64,000 nt of DNA from Nocardioides alkalitolerans DSM 16699 (GTDB taxonomy: Bacteria; Actinomycetota; Actinomycetes; Propionibacteriales; Nocardioidaceae), in NCBI RefSeq assembly GCF_000426525.1, contig NZ_KE384533.1:1280562-1344561 (forward strand), given 5' to 3'. This document shows positions 15,609 to 24,443 of this stretch, one piece after another. The notes beneath the pieces are model-generated. The model was not told the origin of the DNA, did not search any database, and saw only the letters and a program-made list of their open reading frames with translations. Every line of letters starts with the position of its first letter. The stretch's first letter is position 1. Position numbers and translations under genes: made by a program.

Positions 15609-15986
15609 TCAGCGCTGGCGCAGGTCGGCGACGAGCACCGCGGTGTTGAGCGCGCCCCAGCCGAGCGTGACGGCGGCGACCTTGCGGCGCACGTCGTCGT
15701 CGTCCGTGGCCCGCAGGAGCACCAGGCAGTCCGCGACGTCCATCGCGATGCGCAGGGCGAGGGCGGCCCGGCCCACCTGGCGCGACCCGGTCACGCCGAC
15801 GAGGCTGACCGCGATGTCGCGCGCGCCGTACGTGCGGGCCAGGGTCTCGTAGCCCGCGCGGTCGGCTCCGGTCGCCTCGAGGGCGTCGGGCAGGTGCGAG
15901 GGCTTCGCAAGGGCGAACACGCCGTACGACGCGGTGGCCGCCGAGACGAGGCGGGTGGGCAGGAAGCGCTTGGTGGCGGTGGTCAT
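15609..15986 (-). CDS. small membrane-type protein, DUF4267-like
   Basis: A protein of 125 residues. Hydrophobic stretches (LVSAATASYGVFALA, ALALRIAMDVADCLVLL, VAAVTLGWGALNTAVLV) suggest three to four membrane helices. The segment YGARDIAVSLVGV recalls DUF4267-like proteins, but that is from memory and the function is unknown. Its start lies one base after the stop of the PPOX gene, so it is translated from the same transcript. Confidence 0.65.
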   Translation of the reverse strand: MTTATKRFLPTRLVSAATASYGVFALAKPSHLPDALEATGADRAGYETLARTYGARDIAVSLVGVTGSRQVGRAALALRIAMDVADCLVLLRATDDDDVRRKVAAVTLGWGALNTAVLVADLRQR

Positions 15987-15987
15987 G

Positions 15988-16533
15988 TCATCCGTCCAGT
16001 CGGGTGGTGGCGTTCTCGGAGGGGAACTTCTGCGGGTCGCCGGTGACGGCGGCACGGATGCCGCCGACGAGCTGACGCACCTTGGAGCGGGGCGCGTCCC
16101 AGTACTCCGCCGTCTCGACGTGCACCTTCAGGAGCGCGAGCGTCGGGGTGTCGAGGCCGTCGGCGAACCAGACCTCGAGGGCGGGCGACCACAGCTCCTC
16201 CGCCTTCACCTTGTCCTCCACGAGCTCGGCGGTGCCGGACAGCGACGTCCAGGCGCTGTGCTTCTCGTCGGAGAAGGAGACGTTGACCTGCGGGTGGGAG
16301 CGGATGTCGGCGATCTTCGAGGAGTCGTCGTGGACGAAGAACCAGAGGTCGCCGTCGAACTCGACGTCCTGGAGCGCCATCGGTCGGCTGACGTGCCGTC
16401 CGTCGGCCGTCATCGTGGTGAGCATCGAGATCCTCGCCTGGTCGACGAGCTCGGCCACCTTCGCGACGTCGTCCGCGTCGGCGCCCGCGTTGCCGTGGGC
16501 GTGGTCGGGGGTGCTGCCGTCGGTCTGCGCCAT
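15988..16533 (-). CDS. pyridoxamine 5'-phosphate oxidase-family (general stress) protein
   Basis: A protein of 181 residues in the FMN-binding split-barrel fold. Segments such as ISMLTTMTADGRHVSRPMALQ, GDLWFFVHDDSSKIADI and VNVSFSDEKHSAWTSLSGTAELVEDK are typical of the general stress protein 26 group that binds FMN or F420, not of true PNP oxidase. AGGAGGA precedes ATG 16533. It probably forms an operon with the small membrane gene and follows the cardiolipin synthase gene on the same strand. Nearby stress regulation agrees. Confidence 0.85.
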   Translation of the reverse strand: MAQTDGSTPDHAHGNAGADADDVAKVAELVDQARISMLTTMTADGRHVSRPMALQDVEFDGDLWFFVHDDSSKIADIRSHPQVNVSFSDEKHSAWTSLSGTAELVEDKVKAEELWSPALEVWFADGLDTPTLALLKVHVETAEYWDAPRSKVRQLVGGIRAAVTGDPQKFPSENATTRLDG

Positions 16534-16596
16534 GCGGTCCTCCTGGGGGTGCGGCGGTCGGCGAGCTGCCGACTCCGGGGCGGTACCCGCTCGGCG

Positions 16597-18084
16597 CTAC
16601 TGCAGCGCGGAGGTCAGCCGCATGACGTTGTCGACGTACTTCAGGCGCGCCGGCCGCCGGTCCCACTCGTCGGCGAGCAGCTCGCGCGAGAGGCCGCGGT
16701 AGGTGTCCTCGACCTCGCGCAGCCGCGCGACGACCGGCTCCCCGAGGAGCATCAGCGAGATCTCGTAGTTGAGCGAGAACGAGCGCATGTCCATGTTGCT
16801 CGACCCGATGACCGCGACGTCGTCGTCGATCGTGAAGTGCTTCGCGTGCAGCACGTAGGGCTCCGGGTAGAGGTAGATGCGCACCCCGGCCTCCAGCAGC
16901 GCGTGGTAGTACGACGCCTGCGCGTGGCCGACCATGAACTGGTCGGAGACCTCGCTGACGAACAGCTCGACCGCGACGCCGCGCTGCGCGGCGGTCGTGA
17001 CGGCGTACAGGAGCGACTCGTCGGGCACGAAGTAGGGGCTCGTGAGCGAGACGCGGTGCGTGGCCCCGTAGATGAGGGACGTGAACATCCGCAGGTTGTT
17101 CTCGGTGACGAAGCCGGGTCCGCTCGGCACGACCTGCGCGGGCACGTCGCCCACCGCCTCGGCCGCGACGCCGTGCGCGTCGGGCACCCACTGCGTGCCG
17201 GCGTCGAGCACCTCGGCCGTCTCGGTGTACCAGTCGCTGACGAAGACCGCCTCGAGCTCGTGGACGACGGGCCCGTGCAGCCGCACCATCAGCTCGACCC
17301 ACTCGCGACCCCGCGCCCGGTTCCTCGGCTTGTGGTAGCAGGGCTCGGTCAGGTTCTGCGAGCCCATGAACCCCACCCGCCCGTCGACGACGAGCAGCTT
17401 GCGGTGGTTGCGCAGGTCGGGCCGGCGCCAGCGGCGCCGCAGCGGCTGGATCGGCAGCATCGCGCGCCACTCGATGCCGCTCGCGTCGAGGCGCCGCACG
17501 AGGTCGCGGTAGCCGTCGAGGCGGCGCGAGCCCACGTGGTCGAGCAGCAGCCGCACGGCCACCCCGCGGTCGGCCGCCGCGGCCATCGCGGACAGGAGCA
17601 CGTCGGTCACCTCGTCCCACGCGGTGATGTAGAACTCGACGTGCACGAACCTCTCGGCGCGCTCGACCTCCTCGGCCATCAGCGCGATCGAGCCCGCGTA
17701 GTCGGTGACCACCTCCGCCCGGTTGCCGAGCAGCAGCGGCAGCGAGCCGTTGCGCAGGTTGAGGCGCGACACCGCGGTGACGTACGGCGGGGAGCCCGCC
17801 GGCGGCAGCTGCTCGGGCAGCGCGGCGACCGCGTCGGCGATCGCCCCGGTGGCCTCGCGCAGGCGCTTCTGGCGGCGGCTGCCGATGTGGGTGCTGCCGA
17901 AGAACAGGAACGCGACGATCCCGACGCCGGGCAGCAGCAGGACGGCGAGGAGCCAGGCCATGCCCGTCGAGGGCTTGCGGTTGCCGGGGATCGCCCCGAT
18001 CGCGACGACGTTGACGACGATGCCCGCCAGGAACACGAGCGATCCGACGATGCCGGCGGAGCCCGCCCAGTCCGGGAGCGACAT
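16597..18084 (-). CDS. cls: cardiolipin synthase (phospholipase D family)
   Basis: A protein of 495 residues. Two N-terminal membrane helices (GIVGSLVFLAGIVVNVVAIG, MAWLLAVLLLPGVGIVAFLF) precede two phospholipase D active sites. The first is HRKLLVVDGRVGFMGSQN (HxKxxxxD) and the second HAKHFTIDDDVAVIGSSN. It would join two phosphatidylglycerol molecules, or CDP-diacylglycerol plus phosphatidylglycerol, into cardiolipin at the membrane. ATG 18084 was chosen because the first membrane helix follows at once and a TAGGTT -10 lies seven bases upstream, making it leaderless. Confidence 0.9.
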   Translation of the reverse strand: MSLPDWAGSAGIVGSLVFLAGIVVNVVAIGAIPGNRKPSTGMAWLLAVLLLPGVGIVAFLFFGSTHIGSRRQKRLREATGAIADAVAALPEQLPPAGSPPYVTAVSRLNLRNGSLPLLLGNRAEVVTDYAGSIALMAEEVERAERFVHVEFYITAWDEVTDVLLSAMAAAADRGVAVRLLLDHVGSRRLDGYRDLVRRLDASGIEWRAMLPIQPLRRRWRRPDLRNHRKLLVVDGRVGFMGSQNLTEPCYHKPRNRARGREWVELMVRLHGPVVHELEAVFVSDWYTETAEVLDAGTQWVPDAHGVAAEAVGDVPAQVVPSGPGFVTENNLRMFTSLIYGATHRVSLTSPYFVPDESLLYAVTTAAQRGVAVELFVSEVSDQFMVGHAQASYYHALLEAGVRIYLYPEPYVLHAKHFTIDDDVAVIGSSNMDMRSFSLNYEISLMLLGEPVVARLREVEDTYRGLSRELLADEWDRRPARLKYVDNVMRLTSALQ

Positions 18085-18091
18085 GGGCGTC

Positions 18092-18097
18092 AACCTA
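18092..18097 (-). promoter_or_regulatory. leaderless -10 element of the cardiolipin synthase gene
   Basis: On the leftward strand TAGGTT is followed by seven bases and ATG 18084. This agrees with the TANNNT-N6/7-start pattern seen elsewhere in the window. Confidence 0.45.
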
Positions 18098-18146
18098 GGC
18101 CATGCCGGGGCGGGGAGCCCGGGTGTGCGGGCGGCAGGGCCACCTC

Positions 18147-18172
18147 GATGCTCCCCGAGCATCACCGGATGC
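18147..18172. promoter_or_regulatory. candidate operator: nested GATGC inverted repeats
   Basis: GATGCT at 18147-18152 pairs with AGCATC at 18158-18163, and GCATC at 18159-18163 pairs with GATGC at 18168-18172. Three half-sites in 26 bases lie just upstream of a promoter-like pair. The position suits an activator or repressor of the aldarate operon. Confidence 0.5.
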
Positions 18173-18182
18173 ACGAGTGGTG

Positions 18183-18212
18183 TTGGACGGGAATCGCCCC
18201 GCTTCCTAGTCT
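18183..18212 (+). promoter_or_regulatory. promoter of the aldarate operon
   Basis: TTGGAC (18183-18188) and TAGTCT (18207-18212) are separated by 18 bases. They lie 72 bases before the first gene, which has a strong CTGGAGGA ribosome site. Confidence 0.5.
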
Positions 18213-18284
18213 CGTTGTGTCGCCGACCACACCCGCTCCGGGCGCGGGTCGACGGACACACGCCGACGTCCCTGGAGGAACCCC

Positions 18285-19496
18285 TTGACCTCGACCGCCA
18301 CCCCCGCGCCGACCAGTGCCCTCGCCCACCCCGACGCCGCGCTCCGCGCCGCGCAGCCGGGCGAGGCCACGATCGACCGGATCGCCCACGTGGCCCTCTC
18401 CTCGGTCGTGCTCCCGCTGGCCACGCCGATCAGCGACGCCAAGGTGCTCACCGGTCGGCAGAAGCCGATGACCGAGGTCGTGTTCCTCGTCGCCGAGATC
18501 ACCACCGAGGGCGGCCACACCGGCATCGGGTTCTCCTACTCGAAGCGTGCCGGCGGCCCCGGCCAGTTCGCGCACGCCTCCGAGATCGGGCCCGTGCTCG
18601 TCGGCGAGGACCCCAGCGACATCGCCAAGATCTGGACGAAGCTCACCTGGGCCGGCGCCTCCGTGGGCCGCAGCGGCCTCGCGACGCAGGCCATCGCGGC
18701 GTACGACGTGGCGTTGTGGGACCTCAAGGCCAAGCGCGCGGGCCTCCCGCTGGCCAAGCTGCTCGGCTCGCACCGCGACTCGGTGCGCACCTACAACACC
18801 TCCGGCGGCTTCCTCCACACGCCGATCGAGCAGGTCATCGAGAACGCCGGTGCCTCCCTCGCCAACGGCATCGGCGCGATCAAGCTCAAGGTCGGCCAGC
18901 CCGACTGGCGCACCGACATCGCCCGCGTCACGGCCGTGCGCGAGGCGCTCGACCCCGACGTGCCGCTCATGGTCGACGCCAACCAGCAGTGGGACCGCGC
19001 CACCGCCATGCGGATGGGGCGCATCTTCGAGTCCTTCGACCTGGTCTGGATCGAGGAGCCCCTCGACGCGTACGACGCGGAGGGCCACGCGAACCTCGCG
19101 CGCTCGCTCGACACCCCGATCGCCACCGGCGAGATGCTCACCAGCGTCGCCGAGCACATGCGGCTGATCGAGGTCGGCGCCGCCGACATCGTGCAGCCCG
19201 ACGCCCCGCGCATCGGCGGCATCACGCCCTTCCTCAAGCTCGCCGCCCTCGCCGAGCACAAGCAGCTCGAGATCGCCCCGCACTTCGCGATGGAGATCCA
19301 CCTGCACCTCGCCGCGGCGTACCCGATCGAGCCCTGGGTGGAGCACTTCGACTGGCTCGCCCCGCTCTTCGACGAGCACCTCGAGACCCGCGACGGCCGG
19401 ATGTACGTCTCCGACCGCCCCGGCCTCGGCTTCACCCTCAGCGAGCAGGCCCGGGCCTGGACCGTCGCGACCGCCGAGTTCGGCCGTCGTCCGTGA
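18285..19496 (+). CDS. galactarate/L-talarate dehydratase, enolase superfamily
   Basis: A protein of 403 residues. The fold and motifs are of the mandelate racemase group: the KxK catalytic lysine (AIKLKVGQPDW), metal ligands in LMVDANQQWD, VWIEEPLDAYD and IATGEMLTS, and the His base in APHFAMEIHLHLAAAYP. These segments closely recall L-talarate/galactarate dehydratase, which converts galactarate to 5-keto-4-deoxyglucarate. TTG 18285 is the best start because GGAGGA is placed 5-6 bases before it. It leads a five-gene run in which the next enzymes use its product, so the assignment is strong. Galactarate versus talarate is not resolved. Confidence 0.88.
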   Translation: MTSTATPAPTSALAHPDAALRAAQPGEATIDRIAHVALSSVVLPLATPISDAKVLTGRQKPMTEVVFLVAEITTEGGHTGIGFSYSKRAGGPGQFAHASEIGPVLVGEDPSDIAKIWTKLTWAGASVGRSGLATQAIAAYDVALWDLKAKRAGLPLAKLLGSHRDSVRTYNTSGGFLHTPIEQVIENAGASLANGIGAIKLKVGQPDWRTDIARVTAVREALDPDVPLMVDANQQWDRATAMRMGRIFESFDLVWIEEPLDAYDAEGHANLARSLDTPIATGEMLTSVAEHMRLIEVGAADIVQPDAPRIGGITPFLKLAALAEHKQLEIAPHFAMEIHLHLAAAYPIEPWVEHFDWLAPLFDEHLETRDGRMYVSDRPGLGFTLSEQARAWTVATAEFGRRP

Positions 19497-19555
19497 CCGC
19501 CTGACCCGACCGCGCCCCTCTTTCCCGTCGTCCCCACCCTTCCTAGGAGCCCCTC

Positions 19556-20467
19556 ATGGGTCGCTACGCCCCCGACGAGCTGCGCACCGCGCTCGGCGCC
19601 GGCCTGCTCTCGTTCCCGGTCACCCACACCACGGCCGACCTCGACTTCGACGAGGCCGCCTACCGGGCCCACCTGCAGCACCTCTCCGCATACGACGTCG
19701 CCGGCCTCTTCGCCGCCGGCGGCACCGGTGAGTTCTTCTCGCTCACCCACGACGAGGTCGACACCGTCGTGCGGGCCACCGTCGACGAGATCACCGACAT
19801 CCCGGTGATGGGCGCGGCCGGGTACGGCACGACGCAGGCGGTCGCCCTCACGAGAGCGTCCGCGGCCGCCGGCGCCGACGGCGTCCTGCTGCTCCCGCCG
19901 TACCTCACCGAGCTGCCCGAGCAGGGCCTCTACGAGCACGCGGCCCGCGTCTGCGCCTCGACCGACATCGGCGTCGTCGTCTACCACCGCGCCAACGCCC
20001 GCTACTCCGCCGCGACCGTCGAGCGCCTGGCCGAGGAGTTCCCGAACTTCATCGGCTTCAAGGACGGCATCTGCGACATCGACCTGCTGGCCACGCTCAA
20101 CGCGCGGCTCGGCGACCGGCTCGTCTACATCGGCGGCCTGCCCACCGCGGAGACCTACGCGCTGCCCTACCTCGAGCTCGGGGTGACGACGTACTCGTCG
20201 GCGATCTTCAACTTCGCGCCGCGCTGGGCCACGGACTTCTACGCCGCGGTGCGCTCGGGCGACCGCACGGAGGTGCTCGACCGGCTGCGAGACTTCGTGG
20301 TGCCCTACATCGCGATCCGCGACCGCCAGGCCGGCTACGGCGTCTCGATCGTCAAGGCGGGCCTCACCGCCGCCGGCCGACCGGCCGGACCGGTCCGTCC
20401 GCCGCTGACGGACCTGACCGACGCCGAGCTCTCCGAGCTGACCGACCTCGTCAAGAAGGTGATCTGA
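19556..20467 (+). CDS. kdgD: 5-dehydro-4-deoxyglucarate dehydratase
   Basis: A protein of 303 residues of the DHDPS/NAL TIM-barrel family. It has the GGTGEFFSLT motif near residue 55, the Tyr in VVYHRANARY (residue 143) and the Schiff-base Lys in GFKDGICDID (residue 169). It would dehydrate and decarboxylate 5-dehydro-4-deoxyglucarate to 2,5-dioxopentanoate. It has an AGGAG site and sits between the galactarate dehydratase and the semialdehyde dehydrogenase, in pathway order. The dehydrogenase gene begins two bases later. Confidence 0.92.
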   Translation: MGRYAPDELRTALGAGLLSFPVTHTTADLDFDEAAYRAHLQHLSAYDVAGLFAAGGTGEFFSLTHDEVDTVVRATVDEITDIPVMGAAGYGTTQAVALTRASAAAGADGVLLLPPYLTELPEQGLYEHAARVCASTDIGVVVYHRANARYSAATVERLAEEFPNFIGFKDGICDIDLLATLNARLGDRLVYIGGLPTAETYALPYLELGVTTYSSAIFNFAPRWATDFYAAVRSGDRTEVLDRLRDFVVPYIAIRDRQAGYGVSIVKAGLTAAGRPAGPVRPPLTDLTDAELSELTDLVKKVI

Positions 20468-20469
20468 GC

Positions 20470-22083
20470 ATGACCACCCCGCAGGCAGCCCCGCACCTCA
20501 CCGGTGAGATGTTCCTCGGCTCCCGCCGCGTCCGCGGCGAGGCCGGCAGCGTCCGTGCCGTCGACCCGCGCACCGGCGAGGAGGTCGGCCCGGAGTACGG
20601 CTTCGGCACCGCCGTCGAGGTCGACGTCGCCGCCTCGCTGGCCGCCCGGGCCCACGCGGTCTACCGGGCCACCGGCCCCGAGGAGCGCGCCGCGTTCCTC
20701 GAGCGGATCGCCGACGAGATCACCGCGCTCGGCGACACCCTCGTCGCCCAGGTGCTGCTCGAGACCGGGCTCCCCGAGCCGCGGGTGCGCGGCGAGATCG
20801 GCCGCACCACCGGCCAGCTGCGGCTGTTCGCCTCCGTCGTGCGCGACGGCACGTTCCACGGAGCGCGCATCGAGCCGGCCCTGCCGGACCGCACGCCGCT
20901 GCCCCGCCCCGACCTGCGCCAGCGCCAGGTGCCCCTCGGGCCCGTCGCCGTGTTCGGCGCCAGCAACTTCCCGCTCGCGTTCTCGGTGGCCGGCGGCGAC
21001 ACCGCCTCGGCCCTGGCCGCGGGCTGCCCCGTGGTCGTGAAGGCCCACGAGGCCCACCCCGGCACGTCCGAGCTCGTCGGCGGGGCCGTCGCGGCCGCCG
21101 TCGCCGCGTCCGGCCTGCCCGAGGGCGTCTTCTCGATGGTCTACGGCGAGGGCCCGGTCGTCGGTACGGCGCTGGCCGAGCACCCCGCGATCCGCGCGGT
21201 CGGCTTCACCGGCTCCCGTCGTGCCGGTACGGCGCTGATGGCCGCCGCGGCGGCCCGGCCGGTGCCGATCCCGGTCTACGCCGAGATGTCGAGCACCAAC
21301 CCCGTCTTCCTGCTGCCCGGTGCGCTCGCGGCCGACGCCGCGGGCCTCGCCCAGGGCTTCGTCGCCTCGCTCACCACCGGCGCGGGCCAGCTCTGCACCA
21401 GCCCCGGCCTGGTGTTCGGCGTGGCCGGCCCCGAGCTCGACGCGTTCGTCGACGCCGTCGCGCAGGCGCTGGCCGCCAGCCCGGCGCAGACGATGCTCAC
21501 GCCGGGCATCCACGCGTCGTACGAGACCGGTCTCGACCGGCTGTCGTCGGCGGACGACGTGCAGGTCGTCGCCCGCGGCGCCGAGCCCGCCGCCGACGGC
21601 GCGGCGGCCACCGCCGGCAGCGCCGCGGTCTTCGCGACCGCCGCCCGCACGCTGGCCGACCGGCCCGCGCTGGGCGAGGAGAACTTCGGTGCCTCCTCGC
21701 TCGTCGTGACGGTCGACGACGCCGCCGACCTGGCCGGCGTCGCCGCCGACCTCGAGGGCCAGCTCACCGCGACGGTCCACGCCGTCGCGTCCGACCACGC
21801 CGCGGCCGCGACCCTGCTGCCGGTGCTGGAGGACAAGGTCGGCCGGATCCTCTTCAACGGCTGGCCCACGGGCGTCGACGTCGGTCGCGCGATGGTGCAC
21901 GGCGGCCCGTTCCCGGCCACCTCCGACGGGCGCAGCACGTCGGTCGGCACCCTCGCGATCGAGCGGTTCCTCCGTCCGGTCGCCTACCAGGACGTGCCCG
22001 CCGCCCTGCTGCCCCCCGCGGTCGCCGACGGCAACCCGCTGGGCATCTGGCGCCAGGTCGACGGCGAGCTCGTCCGTGGCTGA
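20470..22083 (+). CDS. 2,5-dioxovalerate (alpha-ketoglutarate semialdehyde) dehydrogenase
   Basis: A protein of 537 residues of the aldehyde dehydrogenase superfamily, close to the sugar-acid KGSADH subgroup. Asn166 lies in FGASNFPLAFS, Glu272 in PVYAEMSSTNPVF and the catalytic Cys309 in GAGQLCTSPG. VGFTGSRRAG is part of the nucleotide site. It would oxidise 2,5-dioxopentanoate to 2-oxoglutarate with NAD(P)+, the last step of the pathway. The stop overlaps the glucarate dehydratase start by eight bases. Confidence 0.9.
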   Translation: MTTPQAAPHLTGEMFLGSRRVRGEAGSVRAVDPRTGEEVGPEYGFGTAVEVDVAASLAARAHAVYRATGPEERAAFLERIADEITALGDTLVAQVLLETGLPEPRVRGEIGRTTGQLRLFASVVRDGTFHGARIEPALPDRTPLPRPDLRQRQVPLGPVAVFGASNFPLAFSVAGGDTASALAAGCPVVVKAHEAHPGTSELVGGAVAAAVAASGLPEGVFSMVYGEGPVVGTALAEHPAIRAVGFTGSRRAGTALMAAAAARPVPIPVYAEMSSTNPVFLLPGALAADAAGLAQGFVASLTTGAGQLCTSPGLVFGVAGPELDAFVDAVAQALAASPAQTMLTPGIHASYETGLDRLSSADDVQVVARGAEPAADGAAATAGSAAVFATAARTLADRPALGEENFGASSLVVTVDDAADLAGVAADLEGQLTATVHAVASDHAAAATLLPVLEDKVGRILFNGWPTGVDVGRAMVHGGPFPATSDGRSTSVGTLAIERFLRPVAYQDVPAALLPPAVADGNPLGIWRQVDGELVRG

Positions 22084-23407
22084 GCGCGGGCCCGTCGTCA
22101 CCCACCTGCGCGTGGTGCCGGTGGCCGGGCACGACGGCATGCTGCTCAACCTGAGCGGCGCCCACGCGCCGTACTTCACCCGCAACATCGTGGTGCTCAC
22201 CGACTCGGACGGGCGCACGGGCGTGGGGGAGGTGCCGGGCGGCGAGACCATCCGGCGCACGCTGGAGGAGTCGGCCACCCACGTCGTCGGCCAGCGGGTG
22301 GCGACGTTCCGCAGCCTGCTGCGCACGGTCGGCGCCGCGTTCGCCGGGCGCGACGCCGGCGGGCGGGGCCAGCAGACCTTCGACCTCCGCACCACGGTGC
22401 ACGTCGTGACGGCGCTGGAGTCGGCGCTGCTCGACCTCCACGGTCAGGCGCTCGGGGTGCCCGTGGCCGAGCTGCTCGGCGAGGGCCAGCAGCGCGACCG
22501 GGTGCAGGCGCTCGGCTACCTGTTCTTCGTCGGCGACCGCGAGCGCACCGACCTGGCCTACCGCTCCGAGCCCGACGGCGAGGACGACTGGACGCGGCTG
22601 CGCCACGAGGAGGCGCTCGACGCCGACGCGGTGGTCGCGCTCGCCCGCGCGGCCCAGGAGCGCTACGGCTTCGCCGACTTCAAGCTCAAGGGCGGCGTGC
22701 TCCCGGGCGAGGAGGAGGTCGAGGTCGTCACCGCGCTGGCCGCGGCCTTCCCCGACGCCCGCGTCACGCTCGACCCGAACGGCGGGTGGCTGCTCGCCGA
22801 CGCCGTGCGCCACGGGCGCGCGATGAACGGCGTCGTGGCGTACGCCGAGGACCCCTGCGGCGCCGAGGGCGGCTACTCCGGCCGCGAGGTGATGGCCGAG
22901 TTCAAGCGCGCCACCGGCCTGACGACGGCCACCAACATGATCGCCACCGACTGGCGCCAGATGGGCCACGCGGTCCGCAGCAACGCGGTCGACATCCCGC
23001 TCGCCGACCCGCACTTCTGGACCATGGCGGGCTCCGTGCGCGTCGGCCAGATGTGCGAGGCCTGGGGCCTCACGTGGGGCTCGCACTCCAACAACCACTT
23101 CGACGTCTCGCTGGCGATGTTCACGCACGTCGCCGCCGCCGTGCCGGGGGAGCCGACCGCGATCGACACCCACTGGATCTGGCAGGACGGGCAGCGGATC
23201 ACCACCGACCCGCTGCGCATCTCCGACGGCCACCTCACCGTGCCGACCACCCCGGGCCTCGGCGTGGAGCTCGACGAGGAGCGCCTGCAGGAGGCGCACG
23301 AGCTGTACCTGCGCGAGGGCCTCGGCGCGCGCGACGACGCCGCGGCCATGCAGTACCTCGTGCCGGGCTGGACCTTCGACCCGAAGCGTCCGGCGCTCGA
23401 CCGGTGA
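22076..23407 (+). CDS. gudD: glucarate dehydratase
   Basis: A protein of 443 residues of the enolase superfamily, the normal length for GudD. GEVPGGETIRRTLEES, LGYLFFVGDRERTDL, the KxK motif in FKLKGGVLPGEEE, LDPNGGWLL, TNMIATDWRQMGHAV and HSNNHFDVSLAMFTH are the expected signatures. It dehydrates D-glucarate (and L-idarate) to 5-keto-4-deoxyglucarate, joining the same route as the galactarate enzyme. GTG 22076 overlaps the preceding gene and its stop overlaps the next gene as GTGA. Confidence 0.93.
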   Translation: MAERGPVVTHLRVVPVAGHDGMLLNLSGAHAPYFTRNIVVLTDSDGRTGVGEVPGGETIRRTLEESATHVVGQRVATFRSLLRTVGAAFAGRDAGGRGQQTFDLRTTVHVVTALESALLDLHGQALGVPVAELLGEGQQRDRVQALGYLFFVGDRERTDLAYRSEPDGEDDWTRLRHEEALDADAVVALARAAQERYGFADFKLKGGVLPGEEEVEVVTALAAAFPDARVTLDPNGGWLLADAVRHGRAMNGVVAYAEDPCGAEGGYSGREVMAEFKRATGLTTATNMIATDWRQMGHAVRSNAVDIPLADPHFWTMAGSVRVGQMCEAWGLTWGSHSNNHFDVSLAMFTHVAAAVPGEPTAIDTHWIWQDGQRITTDPLRISDGHLTVPTTPGLGVELDEERLQEAHELYLREGLGARDDAAAMQYLVPGWTFDPKRPALDR

Positions 23408-24372
23408 GTGCCGCCGCGGGCCGCGTCCTGCAGACGGCCGGCCTCAAGCCGGACCTGGCGCGCACGCTGAGCGCGGAGTTCGCCGCGCCGGTGCTGCCCG
23501 CCGGTCCGGTGGACCCGCACGCGGAGCCGCTCGCGTCGTACGGCGCGACGGCCGAGGTCGTCGTCACCTCCGGTCGCCTGGGCCTCCACCCCAGCGCGCT
23601 CGAGGCGCTGCCCGCGCTGCGGGCGGTCGTCAGCTTCGGCGTCGGCCACGACACCATCGACGTCGCCGCGGCGGCGGCGCGCGGCGTGGTCGTCAGCACC
23701 ACGCCCGACGTGCTCACCGACTGCGTGGCCGACACGGCCGTCGGGCTCGCCCTCGACGCGATGCGGCGCCTCAGCGCCGCGGACCGCTGGGTGCGGGCCG
23801 GCGGCTGGGACTCCGGCCGCGACTTCCCCCTCGCCCGACGGCTGTCGGGCGCCCGGGTCGGCATCCTCGGCCTGGGGCGCATCGGCCGGGCGATCGCGCT
23901 CCGGCTCGAGGCGTTCGGCTGTCGCGTCAGCTACCACAACCGACGCCCGGTCCCGGGCGTCCCGTACGCCTACGCGGCCTCGCCGCTCGCGCTCGCGTCG
24001 TCCGTCGACCTGCTCGTGGTCGCGGCGGCCGGCGGCACCGCGGCCGCGCCGCTCGTCGGGCGCGCGGAGCTCGAGGCCCTCGGGCCCGACGGCTTCCTCG
24101 TCAACGTGGGCCGCGGGTCCGTCGTCGACGAGACGGCGCTGGTCGACCTGCTGCGCAGCGGCGGGCTCGGCGGGGCCGGGCTCGACGTGTACGCCGCGGA
24201 GCCCCACGTGCCCGAGGCCCTGCGCACGCTCGACGAGGTGGTGCTGCTGCCGCACCTCGCGTCCGGGACCGTCGAGACCCGCGCCGACATGGCCCGGCTG
24301 GTGCTCGAGAACCTCCGCACGTGGCTGGCGGAGGGGCGCCTGGTGACGCCCGTCCACGTGTCGACCCCCTGA
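23404..24372 (+). CDS. D-isomer-specific 2-hydroxyacid dehydrogenase
   Basis: A protein of 322 residues. It contains the NAD(P)-binding motif VGILGLGRIGRAIALRLEAFG, the Arg in NVGRGSVVDETALVDLL, the Glu region (GLDVYAAEPHVPEALR) and the His of LLPHLASGTVETR. The family reduces glyoxylate, hydroxypyruvate or tartronate semialdehyde-type keto acids. Its place at the end of an aldarate cluster suggests use on a side product, which is inference. GTG 23404 overlaps gudD by four bases. Confidence 0.87.
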   Translation: MSAAAGRVLQTAGLKPDLARTLSAEFAAPVLPAGPVDPHAEPLASYGATAEVVVTSGRLGLHPSALEALPALRAVVSFGVGHDTIDVAAAAARGVVVSTTPDVLTDCVADTAVGLALDAMRRLSAADRWVRAGGWDSGRDFPLARRLSGARVGILGLGRIGRAIALRLEAFGCRVSYHNRRPVPGVPYAYAASPLALASSVDLLVVAAAGGTAAAPLVGRAELEALGPDGFLVNVGRGSVVDETALVDLLRSGGLGGAGLDVYAAEPHVPEALRTLDEVVLLPHLASGTVETRADMARLVLENLRTWLAEGRLVTPVHVSTP

Positions 24373-24443
24373 CCCGGGCCGACCGGGAGGTCGCCGACGA
24401 TGGGGCGTCCTGATCAGCGGACCCGACAGTGGAGGAGGCAGGC

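Noticed and set aside
20335..22395. Long frame antisense to the semialdehyde dehydrogenase
   Set aside because: No domain is recognisable, and the catalytic motifs lie in the sense frame.
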